Below, piece by piece: positions 48,093 to 59,207 of a stretch of 64,000 bases of DNA. Position 1 is the first letter of the stretch. Every line of letters starts with the position of its first letter. The notes beneath the pieces were generated by a model. The model had not been told where the DNA came from and did no database searches. It was given only the letters and a program-made list of their open reading frames with translations. The position numbers and the translations under genes were made by a program. Source of the DNA: Neckera pumila (Eukaryota; Streptophyta; Bryopsida; Hypnales; Neckeraceae); assembly GCA_963969595.1 (NCBI GenBank), contig OZ018408.1:8057823-8121822 (forward strand), given 5' to 3'.

Positions 48093-49591
48093 GACATACA
48101 TGCCATGACCCACCACATCCAAGTGCTGATAGTGGTAGATAATATTTTGGAATTCTAAAACTTACAACAAGATGATTTGCCGAATGAAACTAACGAATGC
48201 ATGTTGCATGATCACAATCATAAATTAACTTAGACTGATGAAGACAAAGAACTATTTATACATGGGAATTAACAATTGATGATATTAATGAGGCTGTAGA
48301 CAATTGTCTTTTTCCTGAGCTTTTTCCCTCAAATAACATCTGTTTTGCAATTTGTGCATTTCATGTAGCAACAAAGACTAATAGCTTTTGGATTAAGCTC
48401 CGATTAAGCTTTGGATTAAGCTCGGATTAAGCTTAGTTAAGTATGTTTGGAAATGTGTCGGTTTTCTACAATGAGCACCACCAACACTTGACTTGGTTAG
48501 ATCAAGAAATCTAAAGTCTTACTGTCAGTAGCACCTAGATGCTCAAAATCAAAATAGATTCCTTTTGTAATGGAAAGTGCCAGTAGACTGTAATAGTAAG
48601 GCTAGAGCTCATCTAGCCTTTGGATGTGCCCACCTTGGGGCTTGGAAAATAACGTAGGAATTTTTTTTTTTTTTTAAATGATCAAATTTGAAAAATTCAA
48701 ATTCATATTTGGAATTGGAAACTCCAAAGTAGCAAGGCATAGTTATGAGATTCAAAATTAATGGTCCAATTAGAGGGCAAGTTTTTACATTAATTTTCCT
48801 TTCATATATACCTTTGAGGTGAAAAAGGCCTCAAGAGTATAAAAGCTCTAGCCCTAGCCAACATGAAGTGCCATTAAAATTGGTAAAAGTGACTTCAAAG
48901 TCACATAGTTATTTTTATAATCTAAACAACCTTTTGACGTTGAGATGAATGCCACCTAGCTATAGGTGTACTAAGCCACTGAGGTGAGATTGTATGTGAG
49001 TTTTAAAGTCTCTTGTCATTACTATCACCTTATATCCAATTTATAATACTCTTGAATTTCATGGGCTTAAACAAGTTATTTTATATGCATTAGGGAGAGT
49101 CATAATTAGTTGGTCACAAACATTCATTGTAGCATTCCTCGAGTTTGTTGAAAGAATTCTTATGTGGTAGAAAGTTATTGGCACATAGAACTCAGAGAAA
49201 GGAATTTGCTAAAGGGTGTTTGCAAGAAACTCAATTACTTAATTATGTCACATAGAGAGTGACGTAGCTTTCTATCACGATAACGTCTGAAGCATGACTT
49301 GCATGAGCTTGAAATTTTGACTAGAGATGTTTGTCTTAAATATAATCATCCTCATTATATATTTTTTAATTAAAAATTATTTTACATTTGAAAGTTAATT
49401 TTTCTAAATTTAAAAAATTTAAAATACTTAAAATTAATTATCTAAAGCTGAAGTTTCTACAGTGTTTTCCCACACTAAGTAGACATGTTCCTACAAATGG
49501 ACTTCTTAAAGTATATTATTTTAGATCCTTTATATTTGTGCAAACATGATTCTATTGCACGTACAATTTTGAACATTAAAGATGGTTTTAA

Positions 49592-50508
49592 TCTCTGAAG
49601 GACCAAGGCCATTTTTTTGCCAAAAAACACTCAAAACTGCTATGTCTATAGCAAGAAGTAAAAAAAATTGAGAACTATTCTTTTTATACATCGAACTATA
49701 GGATATTACACCTAACTAGTATGAAAATTTGTAGAAAAAATTTCAAAAGATTTTGACTTCACAAATTGTAAGATATTTGCATTTAAAGTAAAACAAAACT
49801 AATTTTTCAATACATTGCGGGACTAGGGTTATTTGACTTTGAACCTTCTTAACTTTAATCTTTTGCACCACTAAATTTTGAACTTTAAATCTTTATGGTG
49901 GAGAATTGTGTTGAGAGCCCAGGAAAAAAAAATTGAAAAATTTAAATTTATTCTCTAAAAAATTGTTAAGTAGAAGTAAATACGAGATAAAAGGAAAATC
50001 GAGATTATTAAAATTTCTAAGATGGAAATAAAATACACTAATTCCAATTTTGAGATTGTTCTAGCAAGAAAACTAAACCATGTAGAATTTTTTTCTTGAA
50101 AACGTATAAAAATTGCATTTAGAAATGAATCCTACAAGTTATATTTTTAAAATGACGCTCTAGTTGCCCGAAAAACAAGATTGTCCATAACTTTAACATA
50201 GCAAATCCAATTAGAATGAATCAAAGCTTTCTATATAAACAAAAATAATAATCTATGAGAAAAAAATTCCAAAATTCCAATTTCAATTTCAATTTTAATA
50301 TTTTTATTGTCCCCCTTTCCCTTGTTTTGAGCTTATTTGGGCATGACTTTTGTTCTCAAGGCAACGATTGAAAAAAATGATATTTCCAAAAAGCTAGTCA
50401 ATGTTTCTATCTTAAAAAAAAATTCAAAAAATGAGGACAAAAATGGAGATCGTAGGTACTTGCCTAAAATCCCATTTGTTCTTCAAAGGGACAATAATCT
50501 TTTAGGAA
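49592..50508 (-). mobile_element. TTAA-flanked element, copy C (917 bp)
   Basis: TTAA at 49588-49591 and 50509-50512; ends TCTCTGAAGGACCAAGG.. and ..TCTTTTAGGAA. Interior is the reverse complement of copy A ('cactcaaaactgctatgtct', 'gaccaaggcc'). The right arm has the uninterrupted site at about 44690 (gatggtttaaagctcattc), a second empty-site confirmation. Confidence 0.8.
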
Positions 50509-51053
50509 TTAAGCTGATTCTTTTGGTAAAGTCTCTTCACTATAAAGTCCTTCCAAATGGCCAATTTTTAAATTTCTTTGTAAATTATTTTTCTATTTTT
50601 TACTAATGAAAACATCAAAGTACCTATTTTCCTAAATGTGTCACTTGATTTTGTGAATGACATTTGACATACCTTTTTTTAGGTCTCAAATTTTGGTGGT
50701 ATATTATTTTTTTTTAAATTATTTTTTTTCCAAAATTTATAGTCTAATGAATACCAGTCTAAATGGTGCAAAATCAACAAGTCATTCTTGCATTTATCTT
50801 AAAGAATTCTTCATCAACCATGAAGACATTTAAACTTTCAACAAACTTGTTGAAGAATCTAAGTGGTATTATGAGTCTCTTTATTGTAGATTTGTGGCTT
50901 CCCTTTAGTATTATTGTGAGCAAAATGGATGAAATAAAGGTTCTCCATGAATCTCCAATTCAATATACTTTTCAAATTCAAGAATATTATACTTATTTTT
51001 GAAGTAAGTATTCAATATAATATGAATATGTTTGCTTCATAAATGGGCGTAAT

Positions 51054-51975
51054 ACTCCTTTGATAAGATGACTTTGGAGAAGTGCAAATTCAATTTAATG
51101 ATTTTACAAACCAATTTAGCAATAGGTTTTTATCAATTTCATAGGAATCATGAACCAAGTTTATTATGTAGACAACCAACTTAACTTGAACTTTCAACCA
51201 ATTTCACTACATATTGTGAGCAGTATCATAATTTAGTATCCATGTTCACAACTTTACAAAATCAATTTCATGAACTATATAACTTTATTTCACAAAAAGC
51301 GGTGCATTGTATACTGTAATTATGCATTTAGCAAGAGCTTTGGTCACGGCAAAGGAAGAATTGGCAAGAATTTAACATGAGGTGATTTTCTAGGACATAT
51401 TTGTTGTGCTTCAATACAATAATTTGGACATTGCCTACTAAAGATGGAATAGAAAGCAAAGATGGGGATACACCTTACCATTCTATTAGAGTTGATGGAG
51501 AGATGAAGTATAATATTGTACAAATTGACAGTGATAGCGTACGATGTTGCACAATGTTGTTGAGCTTGTGAATACCTTGAACCCTATTTTATTCTTGAAA
51601 TATAGTTGTAGCAATCACTGCAAACATAAATGGTCCAAGGTTGGATAAGAGAGGTCAATTGAAATTTTGGTAGAGCTAGTTGTAGAGAGCAACTAGGACA
51701 ATTTTATACATGATGGACCATTCTTTGTAAAATAAAGACATAAAGTTATAGAGTTCATGAAATTGGTTTTGTGAAATTTTGGATATGGATACTAAATCAT
51801 GAAATTGTTCACAACATGTAGTGAAATTGGTTGAAAGTTCAAGTTAAATAGGTTGTCTATATAGTGAACTTGGTTCATGATTCCAATGAAATTAGTAGAA
51901 CGTCTTGCTAAATTGGTTTGTAAAATCATTAAATTGAATTTGCACTTCTCTAAACGGTCACCTTACCAAAGGAAT
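51054..51975. mobile_element. Fold-back element with about 250-bp inverted termini (about 922 bp)
   Basis: Left terminus 51054-51303 (ACTCCTTTGATAAG.., 'aagtgcaaattcaatttaat') pairs along its length with the complement of 51728-51975 ('attaaattgaatttgcactt', ..CCTTACCAAAGGAAT), roughly 85 percent by eye. The central 425 bp has no long ORF. In the right arm this site (about 45280) is uninterrupted. The target duplication is short and ambiguous. Confidence 0.75.
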
Positions 51976-52140
51976 ATCTAATTAATATGACACAAAGAAT
52001 AGAAGGTAAAGATTGTTTCTACTATATATTATAATGAATACAAAACAATCTAGGTATAAGTTGGGAGCATATTAAGCACTCATCCAAAAACTCAATATGT
52101 AAGATTTTAGCAAAGCTTCAAATCTCATTTAATTCCTAAA

Positions 52141-53348
52141 GGACCAAATGTTAGTTCAAAAGGCAATTGGAATTTGGGTCGGTCATTATGAAGTAAAAAA
52201 TGACCGGATGTTCTTGAAAATCTAACCCTAGCTGGAGACATTCACCCTTTTTGTAGCAATTTAAAAAAAATCAATTAGATGCGTAGATTGAGTGCCAATA
52301 ATCTAGGCAATTAGGGCAATTTTGACATCTTTTGCTCCATTTTTTTATCTACTTTTGAAATTTTGCATATATGAAAATAATATTGATATTATACTCAATT
52401 GTCAAAAAAACTACTACTTCTATTCCAAAAATATCATTCTAAGAAGAATCAAAACTCTACTTATCTTGTTAGGCAAGTTTGGAAAAAAAAATTCTTCTAA
52501 CTTCAAATACTATTATCTTGAAATCTACAATCTCAAAGTGCTTGAAATTTTTTCTATATATTTCAAACTATTGTCTATAAGTTTTTGCCATTTGGATTTC
52601 AAATAATTTTTTTCTTATTGTACAAGATATCAACAAAAATTAACTATTGTCTTGCCAATTTAATTGACCTCCTTGTATTGCAAGATGACTGTTAAAGTAA
52701 AGTAGACACCTTGTTTGCTTATGAAGATATTCATGCATGTATCTAAAAAGATTAAGTACTTAAGGATTTAGAGGCTCAATTTTGTGTAGAGCAAAACTTT
52801 TATTCCCAGAGGATTAAAGGTCTGTTGACCATGTCATACAAGAAGGAAAATAAGTTTTTTTTCCTTATTTTCAAACACAATAATCTTTCAATTTATGCAA
52901 TCAAATGTCAAAAATCCTTTCCACATATTTCTACAATAATCTAAAAAACTATTTTACAATATAAGCTCAAAATAATTATTTTCAATTTTGGCCCATATAC
53001 TTAAAAAAGATATTTTTCAACAATGGGTGATTGCACAAAACAATTGTATTATTTGTTGCATTTTGCAACAGTACTCATGATTCTTTCTAAAGTACTTTAA
53101 TATTCGGAAACCAATTTTTTTAAAACTTAAGAAACATGGCCGTCTTGGCGGGGATTTACATGGAAGGTAGAAAGTAATAAAATGGAATGGGTTATACAAT
53201 GGGGTTCACATGTATCCCTAGGGATCATTTTAGGAGAAAAATGATTACTATCTGTACATGTGAAACATTTTAGAACCATGTCCGTTTTACCACCATCTAA
53301 CTTAAGTTAAACTAGCCTATTGCCAACATAATATGCAAAAGAAGGTGT
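52141..53348. other. Spacer with a decayed TTAA-family start
   Basis: TTAA then TTCCTAAAGGACCA at 52133 begins a degenerate family member similar to 45440-45790. No convincing right end. 52640-53348 has nothing identified. Confidence 0.4.
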
Positions 53349-53641
53349 CATTAGGGGACACTTGAGGCCTCTAGAAGATTGTGGTTTATCCTGCATTCCT
53401 AGACTATGGGAACATAGGATAACTGCTGGCTGATGTGGCCGACACTATACCACATCATTTTTTTATTTTTTGTTTTTTTATTTATTTTTATTCTTTTTAG
53501 AACGATATTTGGAAATTTTTTTTTTTTTTTGTTTTTTGAAAAAAAAAAATTTGACAGCCCGTAAAGGATGTTTACAGAATCAAGACAGCATTGGGAACAG
53601 GCCTTAAATAGTCTTCTAGAGGCCTCAAATGTCCTCTAATG
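53349..53641. mobile_element. MITE with 30-bp inverted termini (293 bp)
   Basis: CATTAGGGGACACTTGAGGC.. at the left and ..GGCCTCAAATGTCCTCTAATG at the right pair at about 28 of 30 positions. The interior (ggctgatgtggccgacacta, gggaacaggcctta) matches the older copy at 5913-6145. The target duplication is possibly TA if the element is taken to start at GGGGACA. Confidence 0.7.
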
Positions 53642-54062
53642 TAAGATAAGATGGAATCTTTTACAAACATGCAAATACTATTTGAGATAGTTTAAAGAGA
53701 AAAAGTGAATTTTTAAGGTGCCAAGCAAAAGATATAAATTATCAAAGCAAGATTCAAGTATGCATCACAAACCACTTTCTTTGAACATTCTTATATGTGA
53801 TCCATACATTTTGAAAATTCTATAGATATATATTTTCCGAGATTGTTTTAGGGTGCAATGTTGGAAATTAGTGCTTCCACCGTACAAGGTGAACTAGCCT
53901 CTTACCACCAAATTTCAATTCCACAAGCATATACCTTTAGTGTATATTTTCTTTTTGAAGTTTCTTCCTTGCATGTATAAGGGCAAAATTGAAATAAGAA
54001 TGGTAATATGATGGTTGAGAAAAAAACAATTCCAACCTTTGATTTAGGTTGATATAAATTAA

Positions 54063-54612
54063 CCCCTGAAGGCCAATGGCACATTTCATTCAAGGCAGAA
54101 ATTGCCAAAAATTGCTACCTTTTATAGCAATGAGAAAAAGTAAAAAGAAAAAAGTTTATAAAAAATTCAAATGTAAGAATTTGTACTAGACTACTAGAGG
54201 AGTATTTGGAAAAAACCTCAAAAACATTGATTCTAAAGATTGAAAGATTATATCATTTGAAGTTAGAAGAGTATTTTTTAACAACCTTGTCCAATGGGGC
54301 CAACAACCTTTCACTTCTCCTAAAGTGGAATTTTTGCACTACACATGGTTATTTTTTGAAATTTGTACACTAAATCATATTAGTTACGTAATTGCTAAAT
54401 TTTAGAAATAGAGAAGGAGTTTTGCACATGTTACCTGGACTACTCCAAAAGTTCAAGGTAGCATAATTTTGATCTAGGCATCCGATCCTCAAATTTTTTT
54501 CAATTCCCACAAAGGAGGTATATATCCACACTTTGTTTCAAAATTTCAAATTTTTTTGTCAAAAGTTGATTTTATAGAAACCTACCCAAGTTTCCTATTG
54601 TCTATTTAGGGG
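54063..54612. mobile_element. TTAA-flanked element, short form D (550 bp)
   Basis: TTAA at 54059-54062 and 54613-54616; ends CCCCTGAAGGCCAATGG.. and ..TCTATTTAGGGG. The first half follows copy F in order ('gccaaaaattgctacc', 'tttgtactagactact'). Looks like an internally deleted member of the family. Confidence 0.7.
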
Positions 54613-54616
54613 TTAA

Positions 54617-55086
54617 GAATTTGTTCATCTTGATTCCCACAACAAGTTCCAAAGAACAACCTTAAGTGACTCCAAAATTAAATATCTTTGTTAGGAGGGA
54701 GATTTTAAATTACTTTCAAATGAATACAACTATTCTTTATATCTACAGGGGGCAAGTTAGTTACAATATATTGAATAAAAAAAAATTAGCCATTAAGTGG
54801 TGTAAAATGGGATTTGGGGGGACTATGAAGGCAGAAATGGGCCCGGAAATTGATTGAATATTTTCAAGTTTTATTTGTGTATAAAGATGAATATTGTTAA
54901 TAGTATTTTAGTAAGCGTTTGATTGCATCTTTAGGCAGTTTGCATTTGCTATTTAGTACATTGAAGGAAGAAACATATATGGACTGGCAATGCATGCTAT
55001 GATAAACATTAGTATGTGGTTGTATACTTCAACCTTTTATCAATAGTTTATAATAATGATTGGTATTTGTTAGATTTTTTTCTTAA
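54617..55086. other. Spacer, nothing identified
   Basis: Short ORF at 54666-54857 is without family resemblance. Confidence 0.5.
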
Positions 55087-55584
55087 CTTCTAAAGGATTG
55101 GGGATGATTTTCAAAAAATTGTCTAATACTACCATTTTAAAATGCATTGTCTAAAATTGAAAATAATTTCTATTCTGAATTTCTACCATAAAAAAGTGTA
55201 TTAGACTACTTGAAAATGTGTTGAAAAAGTTTCAGCCTACTTGAACTTGTGGATTGAAAGAATATAACATTTAGAATTGGTGATTTGAGTATTAAATTTT
55301 TTGATAGTTTTATGCCATATTTATTAGTCACGTATATGCCATATTTCAAAATTTGAGGATTTTAGCAAAAGATGCCTAAACTGCATAAAGTACCTATATT
55401 TTTGGGAGAAAGTATAACTTTTGATCCGAGCATCCAATTGGTATATTTTTTTAATTCCCATAAAGTGGTGAATGTTCTGTCTTGTGTTGAAATTTTGGAA
55501 ACTAATCCAATAAACTTTGCTTTAGAATAACTTTACCTCAAATTTTCAAGTGTCTATTGATGGAAACCTAAACCGCTTAAGGAG
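55087..55584. mobile_element. TTAA-flanked element, short diverged form E (498 bp)
   Basis: TTAA at 55083-55086 and 55585-55588; ends CTTCTAAAGGATTGGGG.. and ..AACCGCTTAAGGAG are only partly complementary. Interior wording is close to element D. Old member. Confidence 0.5.
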
Positions 55585-55630
55585 TTAATTAGATTTGGTA
55601 AACAATAGTCATTGTAGTAAATAAATTTAA

Positions 55631-56549
55631 CCCCCAAGTTCCAAGGCCTTTTCTCCATCCAAAACCATTCAAAACTGCCATTTCTATTGCAAAGAGCAAA
55701 GTTTTGAATCTTTTTTTTTTTTTGCATATCCAACCATAGAATCTTGTACTAGACTAGTATAAGAATCTGTGGAAATTCTTTTAGAAAGTTTGACCATGTA
55801 GATTGCAATATATTTGCATTTGAAGTGAAGAAAACAAATTTTTTTGCACCTTGTTCGATGAGATTTTTTGGCTTTAAATCTTCTTAACTTAAAATTTTTG
55901 CACTATTGATTTTAATTTTCTAATTTTTTGTATTGAAGAATTGAATTGAGAATCTAGAAAAAAAATTCCACAGAAATATACTTAATTTTCTCTCATCAAG
56001 AAATTATTTAATAGAGGTAGGTTTAAGATTGAAGGGAAAACTAAACCGATAAAAGCTCTCAGGTGGAATTGAAATACAAGAACCCCAATGGTGAGATTGT
56101 TATAGTAAGCAAATTTAACCTTGACACCGTGTTTAACAATCTTTTTGAAAATATATAAAAATTGCATTCAATAATGAATTTTATAAGTTATTTTTTTAAG
56201 AAGATGCTTAGATTGCCCCAAAACAAGATTGTCTATAAATTTCTCATCACTAGTCCAAATAGAATGAATCAAAGCTTCAAATATAGACAAAAATACAATC
56301 TTTGAGAAAAAAATTTTAAATTTTAAAAATTCTTTTTTTTGTGATTTTTTTGGGGTTGCCCCTCGAGCTGCTTTTTGGACTAAAAGTAGCATAACTTTAG
56401 CTCTTGGGCATTGATTGGAATAAAAATTATATTCTTAGAAAGCTCATCTAATTTCCTATCTTTGAAAAAAAGTTTCAAAAATTAGGTCAAAAATTGAGAT
56501 CACACAAACCTACCCAAAATCCTAAGAATCCCCATAGGGACTTTAAGAA
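55631..56549 (-). mobile_element. TTAA-flanked element, copy F (919 bp)
   Basis: TTAA at 55627-55630 and 56550-56553; ends CCCCCAAGTTCCAAGGCC.. and ..GGGACTTTAAGAA. Interior reverse-complements copies A and B ('accattcaaaactgccattt', 'aacaagattgtctataaatt'). Confidence 0.75.
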
Positions 56550-56553
56550 TTAA

Positions 56554-57178
56554 GACATCATATTTGAAGATTCTTCATTGGATTTGTGAGGGAATTGCCT
56601 GATATGATAGTTTACAAATTTGTATAATATTAGGGCATATTTTGGCAATATGGCACATGAATACAATAGTAGTCATGTTAGGACTATCTATTCATTCTTA
56701 TGATTTATCTTCAAAGATATTCATTAGAATGTAGCTTGGAGCTGTAGTATGAGATAGTAAAAGTTTACAAATTTCTTGTATGGCTTTAAAATGACTTTGG
56801 ATTTTTAATACTTTAACATGAGGTTCATTGCACCCTCCATACTTAATCCTTAACACCGGAGAATTGGTTACGGTTTCTGATACTACAAAGCACAATACAA
56901 TATATCTGACAATATATCTGACAATAGTTTAAAGTCTGACTTTGCACAATGGCAACTGATTACTATTGATTAATGTTTGTATCCTAAACCAATTGAATAG
57001 TATTTATATGTGCTTTTGTCCTGCATCCCAACAATATCCGCAATAATGAAGAGGATTTTGGGCCTGCACACGAGCAAGCCATCCATTCATAATTGTCCAA
57101 CTCAGACCGTATTCCTACAAAAGGAGTAAGCTTATTGTTTAATTAATGAAAAGCTGAAAAAGTAAACAGTGAATCCCA
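56554..57178. other. Spacer, nothing identified
   Basis: No gene or bounded repeat recognised. Confidence 0.5.
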
Positions 57179-57182
57179 TTAA

Positions 57183-58107
57183 CCCCTAAAGGACCAACAT
57201 GCGTTTTTTGGCAACATAGAAATTTTGGGCAAGTACGTGTGATTGGAGATTTGTATATTTTGGATTGAAATTTTTATAGAAGGTGGGGACAAGGAATATC
57301 TTTCATACGCACCAAATTTCATGACATTTGGAAATATGAATCAAAAGTTATGGCCTAATATGTAGTTTGTTTCCCAACTCAGGCAGTCAAGGCAAATCAG
57401 AAAAAATCACTTTTTTTAAAATTATAATAATTTGAAATTGATTTATTAGATTTATATATACGTAGAAACCTTTGAATCATTCCATTTTGATCACTAAGTC
57501 AAACGTTACAAGGATTTTTAGTTTGTGGAAAGTTATGGATTGTCTATTCTAAAATAAACTTTGAAGTCGTTTATTTCACTCAATTTTCAATATTTAAAAA
57601 AAAATAAAATTGTAGGATGTAGATTGTTTATTACAACATTGCAACCATTGGGATTGGGATTTTTCAATTCCATAATTAACTTCTTAACAATATAGTGTTT
57701 TGAACCATTCTCTACTTCTTTCTACTTACTATTTTTTTCCTATATGTTGTACAGTTTCAAATAATCTAAAAATTTTCAAGCATGTAGCCAACTTGCCTTG
57801 AAGAATGAATCCAAAGAAGCACAACCATTTTAGAATTTTTTTCATAATAATCTGACCTTGTGAAGTGCAGCTGCCCAATTTTTTTGCAAGGCCAAAAAAA
57901 GAATTTTGCCACTTCAAATGCTATTATCTTCCAATCTACACGGTGGAAATTTCTGAAAAAATTTTCCACATATTCTCAAACCAGAGTACTACAAGATCCT
58001 ACGGTTACATGACTCCAAAAATGATATTTTTCAAAAGTTTGGTACTTGTTCTAGAAATGGCAGTTTTGGAGCATTTTTGTGAGAACATAGTAAAGGAACT
58101 TTAGGGA
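57183..58107 (+). mobile_element. TTAA-flanked element, copy G (925 bp)
   Basis: TTAA at 57179-57182 and 58108-58111; ends CCCCTAAAGGACCAACATG.. and ..GGAACTTTAGGGA. Orientation as copy A ('ggaaagttatggattgtcta', 'gatcctacggttacatgac', 'gaaatggcagttttggagc'). Confidence 0.78.
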
Positions 58108-58169
58108 TTAAGGCAGGGTATGAAACACTGTAGACCATTTTTGGCTTCAGTGGGCGTTTAAGAGTTAAG

Positions 58170-58386
58170 TCAAGCTATTTGTTTGTTTGTTTGCTTGTTT
58201 ATTTGTTTGCTATGGTGAAATCTCTAAAACCATGCATCCTCTAGTTACTTTTTTGCACAAACTTTGTTTCATGGAATTTGGACCTACAATGTGAAAGTTA
58301 TCAAATTTCAAAAAATTTATGAACTAAAAATTAGAGAATTAATTTTAATTTAATTTTAGTTGTGATAATGGTATAGGGCACACTAG
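58170..58386 (+). mobile_element. Non-autonomous Helitron-like element, copy 4
   Basis: Starts TCAAGCTATTTGTTTGTTTG and ends ..GGTATAGGGCACACTAG followed by T. Shorter than copies 1, 3 and 5. The 5' flanking base is G rather than A, so the start may be worn or truncated. Confidence 0.55.
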
Positions 58387-59170
58387 TAGTAATAAATGTA
58401 GCAATGGATCCATTGGGTCTCACTTGCATAAAGGGCAAGTCAAAGATACTGGTATTTCGTTGCTATGGCCATAAAAAATGTTTGCAAGTATATCCTCCCA
58501 CAAAAAAATTTGTCTGTAGCAGAACTTGAGGAGGTCAGTTATTTGAGCATTGAAAATATTTAGGTTTTCAAAAAAATGGTTTTAGAATTTGTGGTCTATA
58601 TTGTAATTGTATGTCCTACTGGTCTGTATGGTGTACACTCATACAAATTGGTCAAAGTAGTCTGATCTTCACTTGAGATTTTAGACGTTTGTCTCATCAC
58701 AAATGAGAATTTTGGGCCTCTTACACAACAAATTGGCCCAACCTCTAGGTGTAAAGCATCCCTAAGTTTTGGGTTTGGGATGGCAGCTGTTGCTCAATAA
58801 AAAGAAAACACTAGGATGCAGTCGACTACATTAGAAAATGTTTACAAAAAATTGAGATGCCATCCTTTAGATTAGTAAACTTTCATAGTAATCAGACAGC
58901 ATTCACCCACTAATTGAATTAATATTCCGTTAGGTATACCGGCATAAAGATCTCAACATTCCTACTTTCAAAGCTGTCAAAGTTCAATTTCTACAAATGG
59001 GCTACATAAGAGAAATTCAACAATCAGACGGTTACAATCATCCACCAACTGAATTTACTTGAATAATAGGAATGCCAATAGAGAGAACTCAACATTCCTT
59101 CTTTCACAGCAATGACAGTTCAATATCTACAAATGGGCTACAATACAATACAATGGGAATCCAGCAACTC
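58387..59170. repeat. 3' flank of the dioxygenase gene with a diverged duplicate
   Basis: 58775-58815 ('ggtttgggatggcagctgtt', 'gctcaataaaaag') resembles the gene's 3' end at 59203-59250. 58941-59008 resembles 59071-59142 ('ctcaacattcctactttc', 'caaatgggctac'). So part of the 3' end is duplicated in tandem. No other gene. Confidence 0.5.
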
Positions 59171-59207
59171 TAGGGTTTAGGGTTTAGGGTTTTTAGGGTT
59201 TAGGGTT
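59171..59207. repeat. Interstitial telomere-like repeat (TTTAGGG)
   Basis: About five imperfect TTTAGGG units, the Arabidopsis-type telomere motif. Read on the minus strand, it forms the last codons and stop of the dioxygenase ORF. Confidence 0.8.

Larger units (their letters stand above)
48093..52140 (-). repeat. Third, gene-less copy of the GDSL upstream flank
   Basis: Same orientation as the right arm. 48093-48490 matches 43480-43830; 48580-48640 matches 44150-44220; 49120-49330 matches 44230-44430; 49440-49590 and 50510-50600 match 44550-44760; 50760-51050 matches 45000-45270; and 51985-52140 matches 45290-45440. It retains the segment (48640-49080) that the right arm lost. The GDSL coding region and proximal promoter are absent. 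Two transposons (49592-50508 and 51054-51975) are inserted in it. Confidence 0.75.
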
